Below are positions 22,744 to 32,267 of a stretch of DNA of 64,000 nucleotides, piece by piece. The DNA is taken from NCBI RefSeq assembly GCF_001428505.1, contig NZ_LMHU01000006.1, forward strand, positions 434,712 through 498,711, written 5' to 3'. This stretch comes from Terrabacter sp. Root181 (GTDB taxonomy: Bacteria; Actinomycetota; Actinomycetes; Actinomycetales; Dermatophilaceae). The translations under genes and the position numbers were made by a program. The notes under the pieces were generated by a model that was not told where the DNA came from, did not search any database, and saw only the letters and a program-made list of their open reading frames with translations. Numbering within the stretch: the first letter of the stretch is position 1; the number at the start of each line of letters is the position of its first letter.

Positions 22744-23457
22744 TCAGACGAGCGGGCTCACCTGGACGACGAGGGAGATGAGCAGACCGAGCAGCATCCA
22801 GGGACCGAACGCGATGTCGTCCTTGCGGGTGCCGCGGCGCAGGACGAGCCGCACGAGCCCGTAGACCCCCGCGAGGATGAAGGCGGCATACGACGCCACG
22901 AGCGTCGTCGACACGCTGACGTAGCCGGTCGCGAGCCCCACGAGCCCGGCGAGCGTCACGTCGCCGTAGCCGAAGCCGCTGCCGAGCAACGCCGCCACGA
23001 GCGCGAGCACGAAGTAGATCGTCCAGAGCACGGCGCCGGCGATCGCCGCCCGGCGCAACGCCTCCCAGTCCCCCGAGGCGAGGGACGCGAGCGCGAGCTG
23101 CGCCACGAGGAGTGGGTATGCCGGCCGCGTCAGTCCGCGCGGCAGGCGATGCACGTCCGCGTCGATCCACGCGAGGCCGACGGCGACGAAGGCGAACCCG
23201 AGGTAGGCTGGCGTCAGCGCCCACTCCGACAGGGGTCCGAAGCGCCAGGCGAGCAGCCCCCACAGGAGGGCGAGCGCGACCGGCACGACGACCGGCGAGA
23301 CGCGCGGCGGGGGCCCGGCCTCGTCGTCGAGGCGGTAGCCACCGGTCGCGAGCCGGCGTCGCAGCACCTCGCCGACGAGCCCACCGGCCACGACCAGCGC
23401 GACGACGAACCACCACGGCGTGCCCGGGGCCGTCGCCCACGTCATCGGCGGGATCAT
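22744..23457 (-). CDS. Prepilin peptidase (A24 family, short form)
   Basis: Membrane aspartyl protease that trims type IV-like prepilin leaders. The 237 residues are almost all membrane segments (about seven). The two expected catalytic aspartates lie in [12 protein letters not shown] and [10 protein letters not shown]. The N-terminal cysteine-rich methylase domain is absent, as in many actinobacterial forms. The ATG overlaps the aroE stop (ATGA). No pilin gene is in the window, so its substrate is elsewhere. It is last in the alaS-ruvX-mltG-aroE run. Confidence 0.88.
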   Translation of the reverse strand: MIPPMTWATAPGTPWWFVVALVVAGGLVGEVLRRRLATGGYRLDDEAGPPPRVSPVVVPVALALLWGLLAWRFGPLSEWALTPAYLGFAFVAVGLAWIDADVHRLPRGLTRPAYPLLVAQLALASLASGDWEALRRAAIAGAVLWTIYFVLALVAALLGSGFGYGDVTLAGLVGLATGYVSVSTTLVASYAAFILAGVYGLVRLVLRRGTRKDDIAFGPWMLLGLLISLVVQVSPLV

Positions 23458-24317
23458 GGGTCCTCGCGCCGGTCGCGCAACGCGAGTCGGAGGGCGTGCG
23501 ACATCTCGGCGAGCGGAGCCGGGCGACCGGTCATGAGACGGACCTGCTCGGTGGCCTGGTGCAGGAGCATGTCCGTGCCCGCGGCGACGGCCCAGCCGCG
23601 GCCACGCGCGGCGCGCTGCAGGGCGGTCTCACCCGAGCCGTAGACGACGTCGAGGACCACGGGACGTCGCGTGCCCTCCCACACCTCGGGGAAGGAGCCC
23701 AGGCCCGGCACCGACGCTGGCGGCACGGTGCTGACGACGGCGTCGACGTCAGCCGCCGTGGCCCACTCCCCCAGGTGGACGACCTCGACGGCCAGCCCGG
23801 CCTCCCGGGCCTGCGCGAGGGTCTCGGAGCGGACCCGGTCGCGCACCATGAACACGACCCGTCCGCCGGGCGCCGACACCGCAGCGATCGCGGCGCGCGC
23901 GGTGGCACCCGAACCGACGACGAGCACGCTCGACGGGTCGGTGCACCCGGCGACGCGCAGCGCCATCGTGATGCCGTGGACGTCGGTGTTGTGCGCGATC
24001 CAGCCCGGCGACCCGTCGGGGTCGCGGACGAGGGTGTTGGCCGCGCCCGTCACCGCGGCGACCGTCGTCACCCTGGTGGCCGCCCGGAACGCCACCTCCT
24101 TGAGGGGCATCGTCAGGGACAGACCGGCCCACGTCGCGTCGAGTCCGGCGAGGGCGGCGGCGAAGCCGGCCTCGTCGACCTCCCGGCGGTCGTAGGACCA
24201 GTCGTGCAGGCCCAGCGCCGCATACGCCGCCCGGTGCAGCACGGGCGAGAGCGAGTGCCCGATCGGGCTGCCCCACACCGCGCAGTGCCGGGCGACGTCG
24301 CGCCCCTCGTTCAGCAC
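23454..24317 (-). CDS. aroE: Shikimate dehydrogenase
   Basis: NADP-dependent reduction of 3-dehydroshikimate. The 287 residues contain the substrate loop HSLSP (22-25), catalytic Lys73 in MPLKEVAF and Asp112 in HNTD, then a Rossmann fold with VVGSGATARAA. GTG 24317 overlaps the end of mltG by seven bases and is the only suitable start. It is apart from the other aro genes, inside the mltG operon, a common actinobacterial arrangement. Confidence 0.95.
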   Translation of the reverse strand: MLNEGRDVARHCAVWGSPIGHSLSPVLHRAAYAALGLHDWSYDRREVDEAGFAAALAGLDATWAGLSLTMPLKEVAFRAATRVTTVAAVTGAANTLVRDPDGSPGWIAHNTDVHGITMALRVAGCTDPSSVLVVGSGATARAAIAAVSAPGGRVVFMVRDRVRSETLAQAREAGLAVEVVHLGEWATAADVDAVVSTVPPASVPGLGSFPEVWEGTRRPVVLDVVYGSGETALQRAARGRGWAVAAGTDMLLHQATEQVRLMTGRPAPLAEMSHALRLALRDRREDP

Positions 24318-25534
24318 TTGCCCTTGTTGTCGGTGCACCACTTCTGGAACTGCGCCACGTTGCGCTGGTGCTCCTCGTAGGTGGCGGCGAACTTCGTCTC
24401 CCCCGTGTCGAGGTCGACCGTCACGAAGTAGAGCCACGGCCCGGCCACGGGTCCGGCGGCGGCCTCGAGGGCGCTCTCTCCCGGGTTGGAGATCGGGCCG
24501 GGCGGCAGACCGGTGAAGCGTCGCGTGTTGTAGGGGTTGTCGCTGTCGAGCATCTCCTGCGTGGGGACACCGCGCTTCTTGAAGATGTAGTTGACCGTCG
24601 AGTCGAACCCGAGCGACATCTTGGCCGCGAGCCGGTTCTCGACGACGCGGGCGACCTTGGACCGGTCCGCCTGGTTCTTGGCCTCGCCTTCGACGAGGCT
24701 CGCCACCGTGACGACGCGCTCCATCCGGTCGGGCGTGATGCCGAGGGCGTCGAGGCGCTTGGTCGACTCCGCGACCATCTGCTTGAGCTGGTCGAGCGCG
24801 GTCGCCGTGGGCCCGAACTCGTAGCTCGCCGGGAAGAGGTAGCCCTCGAGGTTGCCCTTGGCCGACGGGGGCAGGCCGAGCTCGTCGACCTTCTTGGCGG
24901 CCGCGACGTACTGCGCCACCGGGATGCCCGACGACTTCGACAGCTTGGCGTAGATCTCGCTCGCCCAGAGACCCTCGGGGATGGTGACGCGGGTGATCAT
25001 ACGGTTCTTGGGGTCGACGAGGATCGCGAGGGCGTCGGACGCCTTCATCTGCTTCTTCATCTCGTAGACGCCCGGCTGGATGCCGGCGCTCTTCGGGTCG
25101 TTGTTGGCGGCCTCGATGAAGGCCTTGCTCGACTTGACGACGTCCTGGTCGGCCAGGGTCTTGGCGATCGCGCTGCCGCCCGCACCCTGGTCGACGGTCA
25201 CCCGGATCTCGCCCGTACCCGGGCCCGGGTAGTCGTTGGACTCGAGGAAGCCCTCGACGACCGGCTTGAGGGCCTTGTAGGCGACGGCGACGCCGCCGCC
25301 GATGACGGCGAGCGCGAGCACGATCACGACGAGGCGGCGGAAGACCGACGGCTTGCCCTTCGGCGCACCACCTGACGCGCCCTTGCCGGCCCGGCGGTTG
25401 CCGCGCTTGCGGGCCGCGAGCTCCTGCTCGCGCAGCTCGCGTCGGCTCATCGGCGGCGCCGCGTGCGTCTCCTCGACGTGCTCGAGGGTCTCTTCGTGGT
25501 CGCCGAAGATGGATGACTCGAGATGGTCCTTCAT
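24311..25534 (-). CDS. mltG: Endolytic murein transglycosylase MltG
   Basis: Inner-membrane lytic transglycosylase that cleaves nascent peptidoglycan and ends glycan strands. The 407 residues have a charged cytosolic N-terminus of about 65 residues, one membrane segment (68-87, VVIVLALAVIGGGVAVAYKA), then the YceG domain. The catalytic glutamate is expected in VASLVEGEAKN near 280, and YNTRRFTGLPPGPISNPG follows. ATG 25534 overlaps the ruvX stop. It ends with two lone cysteines (FQKWC, KGKC). Confidence 0.96.
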   Translation of the reverse strand: MKDHLESSIFGDHEETLEHVEETHAAPPMSRRELREQELAARKRGNRRAGKGASGGAPKGKPSVFRRLVVIVLALAVIGGGVAVAYKALKPVVEGFLESNDYPGPGTGEIRVTVDQGAGGSAIAKTLADQDVVKSSKAFIEAANNDPKSAGIQPGVYEMKKQMKASDALAILVDPKNRMITRVTIPEGLWASEIYAKLSKSSGIPVAQYVAAAKKVDELGLPPSAKGNLEGYLFPASYEFGPTATALDQLKQMVAESTKRLDALGITPDRMERVVTVASLVEGEAKNQADRSKVARVVENRLAAKMSLGFDSTVNYIFKKRGVPTQEMLDSDNPYNTRRFTGLPPGPISNPGESALEAAAGPVAGPWLYFVTVDLDTGETKFAATYEEHQRNVAQFQKWCTDNKGKC

Positions 25535-26037
25535 CGACGACGTTCCTTCTTCCGTTTGCCCCCCGGCGTGACGGTCTCCCCGGGCGGCCTGCCCGACAGC
25601 GCCTCGGTGTCGAGGGCCGACTGCAGGATGAGCACCGCAGCAGCCTGGTCGACGACGGCCCGTTGCCCCCGACCCGGGACGCCGCTGTCGCGTAGTCTGC
25701 GGTGCGCGTCCACGGTGGTCAAGCGTTCATCGACCATCCGCACCTCCACCGTACCCAGACGGGCCGCGAGCCGACCGGCATAGTCGCGCGCGATGCGCGC
25801 CGCCTCGCCCTCCTGGCCCGACAGCAGGCGCGGCAGCCCGACGACGACCTCGATCGCCTCGAGCTCCTTCGTCAGGGCCACGATGGCGTCGACGTCGCTG
25901 TCGGTCTCGGCATCCCGCGCCAGGGTGCGCACCGGATGGGCGAGCACCCCGGAGGCGTCCGACGCCGCGACGCCGACGCGGGCATTGCCCACGTCGACGC
26001 CGACGCGGGCCCCTGGACGGGCGCGGGGATCCGACAA
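25531..26037 (-). CDS. ruvX: Holliday junction resolvase-like RuvX (YqgF)
   Basis: RNase H-fold nuclease linked to 16S rRNA 5' processing and possibly recombination. GVDVGNARVGVAASD carries the first acidic residue, followed by VVGLPRLLSGQEG, VDERLTT and VDQAAAVLILQ. The start is TTG 26037, one base after the alaS stop, giving 168 residues; no ATG or GTG lies closer. A basic tail (GGKRKKERRR) ends the protein. The order alaS-ruvX-mltG-aroE is conserved in actinobacteria. Confidence 0.94.
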   Translation of the reverse strand: MSDPRARPGARVGVDVGNARVGVAASDASGVLAHPVRTLARDAETDSDVDAIVALTKELEAIEVVVGLPRLLSGQEGEAARIARDYAGRLAARLGTVEVRMVDERLTTVDAHRRLRDSGVPGRGQRAVVDQAAAVLILQSALDTEALSGRPPGETVTPGGKRKKERRR

Positions 26038-26038
26038 G

Positions 26039-28711
26039 TCAGTCGCCTCGGTTGCGGAGCTGGTCCTCGACGGAGCCGAGGGCCACCGAGACGCGCGACG
26101 CGTCGGTGCCGCCGCCCTGGGCGAGGTCGTCCTTGCCGCCGCCACCGCCGCCGAGCGCCTGCGCGGCGACCTTGACGAAGGCGCCGGCCTTGAGTCCGAT
26201 CTCGCGGGCGCGTTCGTTCGTCGCAACGATGACGACCGGGCGGCCGGCGGCCACGGAGGCCATCGACACGAGCACGGGACGGTCGTTGCCGAGGCGGCCG
26301 CGCACGTCGGTGACGAGCTTGCGCAGGTCGTCGCCGGTGACGCCGTCGCCCGCGTCGTGGCTGACGAACGTGACGCCGGAGATGTCGCGCGCCGACTGGA
26401 CGAGCCCGGACGCCGCCCCGAGCACCTGGCTCTGACGCACCGCCGCGATCTCCTTCTCGGCGTCGCGCAGCCGGCCGAGGATGGTCGCGATGCGGTCGGG
26501 CAGCTCGTCGCGCCGCACTCCGAGCGTGTCGGTCAGCTGGCTGACGATCGTCGCCTCGCGGGCGAGGTGGGAGTACGCGTCGGCACCCACGAGCGCCTCG
26601 ACGCGCCTCACGCCCGACCCGATCGAGCTCTCGCCGAGCAGCTTGACGACCCCGATCTGGCCGACGCGTGGCGTGTGCGTGCCGACGCACAGCTCACGGG
26701 ACCACTCGCCGATCGACACGACGCGGACCCGCTCGCCGTACTTCTCGCCGAAGAGCGCCATGGCGCCGAGCTTCTTCGCGGCGTCGATGGCCATGACGTC
26801 CGCCGTGACGGGCAGGTCGTCGAGCAGCACGGCGTTGATCCGCGCCTCGATCTCGCCCATGGCCGCGGCGGGGACGGCCTGGAGCGACTTGAAGTCGAAG
26901 CGCAGCCGGCCCGGGGAGTTCTCGGAACCCGCCTGCGTGGCCGTGTCGCCGAGCTCGTCGCGCAGCGCCTGGTGGACCATGTGGGTCGCGGTGTGTGCGC
27001 GGGAGATCGACCGGCGGCGCACGACGTCGACCTCGGCCTCGGCGTCCTCGCCGACGCCCGCCTCGCCCTCGAGCACCGTCGCGCGGTGCACGACGAGACC
27101 GGTGATGGGGCGCTGGACGTCGGTGACCTCGATGAGGGCCCCGCTCGCGAGGCGGATGTGGCCGTGGTCGGCCTGCTGGCCACCGGACTCCGCGTAGAGC
27201 GGCGTGCGGTCGAGCACGATCTCGACCTCGTCACCGGGACCGATGCGGTCGACGACGACGCCGTCGCGGATCAGGCCCCGGATACGCGTGTCGGTCTGCG
27301 TCTGGTCGTAGCCGGTGAACTCGACGTCGCGGCCGAGGGTGTCGGACAGCTGCCGGTAGACGCTCGTGTCTCCGTGCGCCGACTTCTTGGCCCTGGCGTC
27401 GGCCTTCGCGCGGTCCCGCTGCTCGCCCATGAGCCGGCGGAAGCCGGGCTCGTCGACCTGCAGACCCTGCTCCGCGGCCATCTCGAGCGTCAGGTCGATC
27501 GGGAAGCCGTACGTGTCGTGCAGCGCGAACGCCTCGGCGCCGCCGAGGGTCGTGGCACCCGAGGACTTGGCCCGCGCCACCGCCGTGTCGAGGATCGTCG
27601 TGCCCGAGCTCAGCGTGCGTCGGAAGGCGTCCTCCTCGGCGTACGCGACCTGGCTGATCCGGTGGAAGTCGGTCTCGAGCTCCGGGTAGGAGGTCTTCAT
27701 CCGCTCCATGCTGACCGGGAGCAGCTGCTCGAGCGTCGGTGCGTCGACGCCGAGCAGACGCATCGAGCGGACCGCGCGCCGCAGGAGGCGGCGCAGCACG
27801 TAGCCGCGGCCCTCGTTGCCCGGGGTGACGCCGTCTCCGATGAGCATGAGCGAGCTGCGCACGTGGTCGGCGACGACGCGGAAGCGCACGTCGTCCTCGT
27901 GGTCCGAGCCGTAGCGGCGACCGGTCAGGTCCTCCGCCGCCGCGATGACGGGGAAGACCTCGTCGGTCTCGTAGATGTTGTCGACGCCCTGGAGCAGGAA
28001 GGCGACGCGCTCGAGGCCCATGCCGGTGTCGATGTTGCGCTTGGGCAGCTCGCCCGCGATGTCGAAGTCCTCCTTCGACCGGACGTTCTCGAGCTCGTAC
28101 TGCATGAAGACGAGGTTCCAGAACTCGAGGTAGCGGTCGCCCGCCTCCCAGTCGCCGTCGGCGCCGAACTCGCGGCCTCGGTCGAGCAGGATCTCCGAGC
28201 AGGGACCGCCGGGACCGGCCACGCCCATGTTCCAGTAGTTGTCCTTGCGCCCGAGGCGCACGATGCGGTCGTCGGACAGGCCCGCGATCTTCTTCCATAG
28301 CGAGATCGCCTCGGCGTCCTCGTGGTAGACGGACGCGTAGAGGTCCTTCTCCTCGAAGCCCAGGCCACCCTCGGCCTGGCTGCGCGTGATGAGCTCCCAC
28401 GCGAGCTCGATGGCGCCTTCCTTGAAGTAGTCGCCGAAGCTGAAGTTGCCGTTCATCTGGAAGAACGTGCCGTGGCGGGTCGTCTTGCCGACCTCCTCGA
28501 TGTCGAGGGTGCGCACGCACTTCTGCACGCTCGTCGCGCGCGAGAACTGCGGGGTCTCCTGACCGAGGAAGTACGGCTTGAACGGGACCATGCCGGCGTT
28601 GACGAACAGCAGGTTCGGGTCCTCGTGCACGAGCGGGGCGCTCGGCACGACGGTGTGGCCGCGGCTGCCGAAGTACGAGAGCCAGCGACGCCTGATCTCA
28701 GCGGTTTCCAT
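26039..28711 (-). CDS. alaS: Alanyl-tRNA synthetase
   Basis: Charges tRNA-Ala and edits Ser/Gly mischarging. The 890 residues begin [19 protein letters not shown] (class II aminoacylation core), with motif-2/3 regions ([31 protein letters not shown]), the editing-site zinc ligands HTATHMVH and CVGTH, and a C-terminal DHHA1-like domain ([14 protein letters not shown]). The first gene of its operon, behind a leader of about 215 bases with two hairpins. Confidence 0.98.
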   Translation of the reverse strand: METAEIRRRWLSYFGSRGHTVVPSAPLVHEDPNLLFVNAGMVPFKPYFLGQETPQFSRATSVQKCVRTLDIEEVGKTTRHGTFFQMNGNFSFGDYFKEGAIELAWELITRSQAEGGLGFEEKDLYASVYHEDAEAISLWKKIAGLSDDRIVRLGRKDNYWNMGVAGPGGPCSEILLDRGREFGADGDWEAGDRYLEFWNLVFMQYELENVRSKEDFDIAGELPKRNIDTGMGLERVAFLLQGVDNIYETDEVFPVIAAAEDLTGRRYGSDHEDDVRFRVVADHVRSSLMLIGDGVTPGNEGRGYVLRRLLRRAVRSMRLLGVDAPTLEQLLPVSMERMKTSYPELETDFHRISQVAYAEEDAFRRTLSSGTTILDTAVARAKSSGATTLGGAEAFALHDTYGFPIDLTLEMAAEQGLQVDEPGFRRLMGEQRDRAKADARAKKSAHGDTSVYRQLSDTLGRDVEFTGYDQTQTDTRIRGLIRDGVVVDRIGPGDEVEIVLDRTPLYAESGGQQADHGHIRLASGALIEVTDVQRPITGLVVHRATVLEGEAGVGEDAEAEVDVVRRRSISRAHTATHMVHQALRDELGDTATQAGSENSPGRLRFDFKSLQAVPAAAMGEIEARINAVLLDDLPVTADVMAIDAAKKLGAMALFGEKYGERVRVVSIGEWSRELCVGTHTPRVGQIGVVKLLGESSIGSGVRRVEALVGADAYSHLAREATIVSQLTDTLGVRRDELPDRIATILGRLRDAEKEIAAVRQSQVLGAASGLVQSARDISGVTFVSHDAGDGVTGDDLRKLVTDVRGRLGNDRPVLVSMASVAAGRPVVIVATNERAREIGLKAGAFVKVAAQALGGGGGGKDDLAQGGGTDASRVSVALGSVEDQLRNRGD

Positions 28712-28749
28712 GATGAGTCCTTGGGGTCGACACGTGTGGTCTGCGGGAG

Positions 28750-28820
28750 GCCCGTCGCAGGTGGTGACGGGCAGGCGGGGCGGGGTCAGCCCGGCGCCTC
28801 ACTGGCGCGCGGCTGACCCC
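28750..28820 (-). promoter_or_regulatory. Two hairpins in the alaS leader
   Basis: In the 340-base gap 28712-29051. The larger hairpin pairs GGGGTCAGCC (28782-28791) with GGCTGACCCC (28811-28820), plus an inner GCGCC/GGCGC stem. The second pairs GCCCGTC (28750-28756) with GACGGGC (28766-28772). Both lie between the likely alaS transcript start and its ATG. No T-box motif is seen. Role unknown. Confidence 0.5.
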
Positions 28821-28933
28821 CGGGGGGCTCGCCTCGCCGGCTGCAGGCCACCGCACCGGGCGTGCCTCGGTCCCTGGTGGGCCACGTTCATCGTCCTTCG
28901 GTCGTCGGCGCACGCTCACGCCGAGGTGGTTCA

Positions 28934-28939
28934 ACCCTA
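28934..28939 (-). promoter_or_regulatory. -10 box TAGGGT of alaS
   Basis: TAGGGT on the minus strand, about 225 bases before alaS, with no convincing -35. It gives a long leader that includes both hairpins. Confidence 0.35.
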
Positions 28940-28977
28940 ACGGACCGCGTGAGACTCGTCCCACCGCCGTTGACCGG

Positions 28978-29027
28978 GTATGCCGCTGGGCCGGCTCCCC
29001 CGTGCGGGAACCGGCCCAGCGGCATAC
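28978..29027 (-). terminator. Terminator hairpin after the oligopeptide ABC operon
   Basis: Seventeen-base perfect arms GTATGCCGCTGGGCCGG (28978-28994) and its complement (29011-29027), with a further TCCC/GGGA pairing inside. It lies 25 bases past the oppF stop. Both arm ends are copies of the dispersed octamer GTATGCCG. No T-tract. Confidence 0.8.
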
Positions 29028-29051
29028 GTCGTGCGTCCTCGCCCCCGGCAC

Positions 29052-30104
29052 TCAGGCCGAGTGCTCGACCTCGGCGACGAGGTCGGTCTTGACCTCCGGG
29101 AAGTGGCAGGCCTGCAGGTGCACGCCGCCCTCGCGGAAGGTGCGCGTCGCCAGGTCGGCCGTGGCCGAGACGAGCGGCGGCTCCTGCTGGGCGCAGATGT
29201 CCTGCGCCTTCCAGCAGCGCGTGCGGAAACGGCAGCCGCTCGGCGGGTCGATCGGGCTCGGCACGTCGCCGACCAGGCGGATGCGCTCCTTGGGGGCGAT
29301 GCCGCGGGCGACGTTGATGTCGGGCGCCGCCGAGAGCAGGGCCTGGGTGTACGGGTGCTCGGGGGCCTCGTAGATCTTCTTCTTGTCGCCGTACTCGACG
29401 ATCTTGCCGAGGTACATCACCGCGACCTGGTCGCAGAAGTGGCGCACGACGCCGAGGTCGTGGGCGACGAAGATGAACGCGAGGTCGAGCTCGTTGCGCA
29501 GCTTGGCGAGCAGGTTCATCACCTGCGCCTGGATCGACACGTCGAGAGCCGAGACCGGCTCGTCGGCGATGATCAGCTTCGGCTCGACCGCGAGGGCGCG
29601 GGCGATGCCGATGCGCTGGCGCTGGCCTCCGGAGAACTCCGAGGGGTAGCGGTTGATGTGCTCCGGGTTGAGGCCGACGAGCTGGAGCAGCTCCTGCACG
29701 CGGGCCTTCTCCTTGCCCTTGTGCAGGCCGTGCACGCGCAGCGGCGTGCTGAGGATCGCCCCGACCGTCTGCCTCGGGTTCAGCGAGGAGTACGGGTCCT
29801 GGAAGATCATCTGCACGTTGCGGCGGATGTCGCGCAGCTCGTGCTCCTTGAGGTGCGTGATGTCACGCCCCTCGAACTCGACGGTGCCGCCGGTGGGCTC
29901 GTCGAGCCGCGTCACGAGCCGCGACGTCGTCGACTTGCCGCAGCCGGACTCGCCCACGAGTCCGAGGGTCTGGCCCTCGTTGACCGTGAAGCTGATGCCG
30001 TCGACGGCCTTGACCGTCGCCTTGACCATGCGCAGGCCCTGGACCTCGCGGAACGGGAAGTAGCGCTGGAGGTCGGTGACCCTGAGCAGCGTCTTGTCGC
30101 TCAT
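29052..30104 (-). CDS. Oligopeptide ABC transporter ATPase (OppF type)
   Basis: Cytosolic ATPase of a peptide importer. The 350 residues have Walker A GESGCGKST (51-59), Q-loop MIFQDPYSSLNP, signature FSGGQRQR, Walker B LIIADEPVSALD and the H-loop VAHDLGVV. The C-terminal oligo_HPY region (HPYTQALLSAAP, then cysteines in GCRFRTRCWKAQDIC) marks the Opp/Dpp branch and may bind an Fe-S cluster in some relatives. ATG overlaps the OppD stop. Confidence 0.95.
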   Translation of the reverse strand: MSDKTLLRVTDLQRYFPFREVQGLRMVKATVKAVDGISFTVNEGQTLGLVGESGCGKSTTSRLVTRLDEPTGGTVEFEGRDITHLKEHELRDIRRNVQMIFQDPYSSLNPRQTVGAILSTPLRVHGLHKGKEKARVQELLQLVGLNPEHINRYPSEFSGGQRQRIGIARALAVEPKLIIADEPVSALDVSIQAQVMNLLAKLRNELDLAFIFVAHDLGVVRHFCDQVAVMYLGKIVEYGDKKKIYEAPEHPYTQALLSAAPDINVARGIAPKERIRLVGDVPSPIDPPSGCRFRTRCWKAQDICAQQEPPLVSATADLATRTFREGGVHLQACHFPEVKTDLVAEVEHSA

Positions 30105-31171
30105 CGGACTCCCTCGTCGTTCTGCAGCGTGGCCACGGGGTCGGCCAGGTGGCAGCGGATCTCACGGTTGGACAGGCCCGGCGTCGGCCGCCACTCCGGC
30201 AGCACGGTCCAGCAGGCATCCCCCTCGACCTGCGTCTTGAACTCGCAGCGCGGGTGGAAGGAGCAGCCCGACGGCAGGTTGAGCAGGCTGGGCGGCGTGC
30301 CCTTGATCGCCTTGAGCTCCTCGAGGTCCTCCGAGTGCGAGGGCAGCGACTGGAGCAGGCCGTAGGTGTACGGGTGCGACGGCTGGGCCAGCACCTCCTT
30401 GGCGCTGCCCTTCTCGACGCCACGGCCGGCGTACATCACGAGGATGTCGTCGGCCGTCTCGGCCACGACCGCGAGGTCGTGGGTGATGAGGATGACCGCC
30501 GAGCCGAACTCCTTCTGGAGGTCGTTGACGAGGTCGAGGATCTGGGCCTGCACGGTGACGTCGAGCGCGGTCGTCGGCTCGTCGGCGATGAGCAGCTTGG
30601 GGTTGTTGACCAGGCCTAGGGCGATCATGGCGCGCTGGCGCATGCCGCCCGAGAACTCGTGCGGGTAGGAGTTGGCGCGACGCTGCGGGTTGGGGATGCC
30701 CACGAGGTCGAGCATCTCGACCGCACGCTTGAGGGCGACCTGCTTGCTCACCTTGTTGTGCGCCTGGTAGGCCTCGGCGATCTGCTTGCCCACCTTGTGG
30801 AACGGGTGCAGCGAGCTCTGCGGGTCCTGGAAGACCATGGCGGCCTTGGTGCTGCGGATCTTCTGGAAGGTCGAGCTCGGCGCGCCGACGAGCTCGATGC
30901 CGTCGAGCTTGATGCTGCCCGTGATCTGGGTGCGCTTGGGGTTGTGCAGTCCGAGCACCGCCATGCTGCTCACGGACTTGCCGGACCCGGACTCGCCGAC
31001 GATGGCGAGCGTCCGCCCGAGGCGAGCCTGGTAGGTGAGGTTGGAGACGGCCTTGACCACGCCCTCCTCCGTCGGGAAGGCCACCGAGAGGTCGTTGACG
31101 TCGAGGACGACGTCGCCGGCGTTGCGGGCCTCTGCGGTCTGGGTCGAGATGGTGTTGACGGTCGTGGTCAC
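30101..31171 (-). CDS. Oligopeptide ABC transporter ATPase (OppD type)
   Basis: Second ATPase of the importer. The 356 residues have Walker A GESGSGKSV near 59-67, MVFQDPQSSLHPFH, signature FSGGMRQRAMIAL, LLIADEPTTALDVT and LITHDLAVV, plus the HPYTYGLLQSLP and CSFHPRC C-terminal motifs. GTG 31171 overlaps the OppB stop (GTGA). It is expected to pair with OppF as a heterodimer; peptide specificity is set by the binding protein. Confidence 0.95.
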   Translation of the reverse strand: MTTTVNTISTQTAEARNAGDVVLDVNDLSVAFPTEEGVVKAVSNLTYQARLGRTLAIVGESGSGKSVSSMAVLGLHNPKRTQITGSIKLDGIELVGAPSSTFQKIRSTKAAMVFQDPQSSLHPFHKVGKQIAEAYQAHNKVSKQVALKRAVEMLDLVGIPNPQRRANSYPHEFSGGMRQRAMIALGLVNNPKLLIADEPTTALDVTVQAQILDLVNDLQKEFGSAVILITHDLAVVAETADDILVMYAGRGVEKGSAKEVLAQPSHPYTYGLLQSLPSHSEDLEELKAIKGTPPSLLNLPSGCSFHPRCEFKTQVEGDACWTVLPEWRPTPGLSNREIRCHLADPVATLQNDEGVR

Positions 31172-32154
31172 GAGAGCCTCACTCTCGGGTCGATGAAGGA
31201 GTACGCGATGTCGACGAGGAGGTTCATGACCACGACGACGACGGCTCCGATGAGCACCGTCCCCATGATGACCGGCAGGTCGAAGGACCGGAGCGCGGCC
31301 AGGCCGCGGCGGCCGATGCCGTCGACGCCGAAGATCTGTTCCGTGATGAGAGTGCCGGTCAGCAGGGCCGCGATGTCGAGGCCCAGGATCGTGGCGATCG
31401 GGCTCATCGCGGCCCGAAAGCCGTGCTTGAACAGCACGGTGCGCTCGTTGATGCCCTTCGACCGGGCGGTGCGGATGTAGTCCATCGACAGCGTCTCGAT
31501 CATCGAGTTGCGGGTGTAGCGCACATACGACGCGGAGGTGACGAGTCCGAGGATCAACGCGGGGGCGAGCATGCCCATGAAGTAGGGCCCGACTCCCGCG
31601 GATATCGAGGAGTACTGCGGAAGGATGTTCCACAGGATGACCGGGTAGAGCGCGACGAGCAGCGCGAGGACGTAGTACGGGATCGAGCCGAGCACCTGCG
31701 AGCCGCCGACGAGCCCGCGGTCGGACGCGGAACCGCGGCGCACTGCCGCGAGGATGCCGAACGTCACGCCGACCGTCACGAACACGACTGCGGCCATCAG
31801 GGCCAGCACGACGGTGTTCGGGAAGCGGGTGAAGAGCTCCTCGTTGACGGAACGACGCGTCACGAACGAGAAGCCCAGGCACGGGGCGCCGCAGTGCACG
31901 GTGTCGCCCGCGTAGACGAAGTCGCGACCGACGAAGAGACCCTTGAAGTAGGTGAGGAACTGCTCGATGAGGGGCTTGTCCAGCCCGATGCTCTTGGTGA
32001 TGGCCTCGAGCCGTGCGGGGTTGCACTTGGTCTCGGGGCACATGGCCTGGGCCGGGTCGGACGGGCCCGCGAAGAACAGCAGGAACGCCGAGACCAGGGT
32101 GGCCATGATGACGCTCAGGGCGAGAGCCGACCGCCTGAGGATGTACGTGAGCAC
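31168..32154 (-). CDS. Oligopeptide ABC transporter permease (OppB type)
   Basis: Inner-membrane permease of 328 residues with about six membrane helices and a large external loop after helix 1. The loop holds three cysteines (MCPETKC, HCGAPC region). The EAA loop reads YIRTARSKGINERTVLFKHG, which docks on the ATPases. GTG 32154 has GGAAGG upstream. The gene follows the binding-protein gene across a 113-base gap that carries a strong hairpin. Confidence 0.94.
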   Translation of the reverse strand: MLTYILRRSALALSVIMATLVSAFLLFFAGPSDPAQAMCPETKCNPARLEAITKSIGLDKPLIEQFLTYFKGLFVGRDFVYAGDTVHCGAPCLGFSFVTRRSVNEELFTRFPNTVVLALMAAVVFVTVGVTFGILAAVRRGSASDRGLVGGSQVLGSIPYYVLALLVALYPVILWNILPQYSSISAGVGPYFMGMLAPALILGLVTSASYVRYTRNSMIETLSMDYIRTARSKGINERTVLFKHGFRAAMSPIATILGLDIAALLTGTLITEQIFGVDGIGRRGLAALRSFDLPVIMGTVLIGAVVVVVMNLLVDIAYSFIDPRVRLS

Positions 32155-32183
32155 GTTTTGCCTTCCAAACGAGGTGGGCGCCG

Positions 32184-32218
32184 GTGGTGGGGGCCCGGGA
32201 AACCCGGACCCCCACCAC
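32184..32218 (-). terminator. Intra-operon hairpin between binding protein and OppB
   Basis: Ten-base arms GTGGTGGGGG/CCCCCACCAC with an inner CCGGG/CCCGG stem and AAA loop. A partial terminator or 3' stabiliser here would keep binding-protein mRNA above that of the permease and ATPases, a known strategy in ABC operons. Confidence 0.65.
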
Positions 32219-32267
32219 GGCTTCAGTTCAGATCTTGCTCCCCTTGCGGGGCGCTGTCACTGACGAC

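Noticed and set aside
28712-28930. T-box riboswitch upstream of alaS
   Set aside because: No T-box bulge motif or specifier loop could be found, only two simple hairpins.
28712-29051. Small open frames in the alaS to ABC operon gap
   Set aside because: No ribosome sites or recognisable protein features; the gap is explained by leader, hairpins and terminator.
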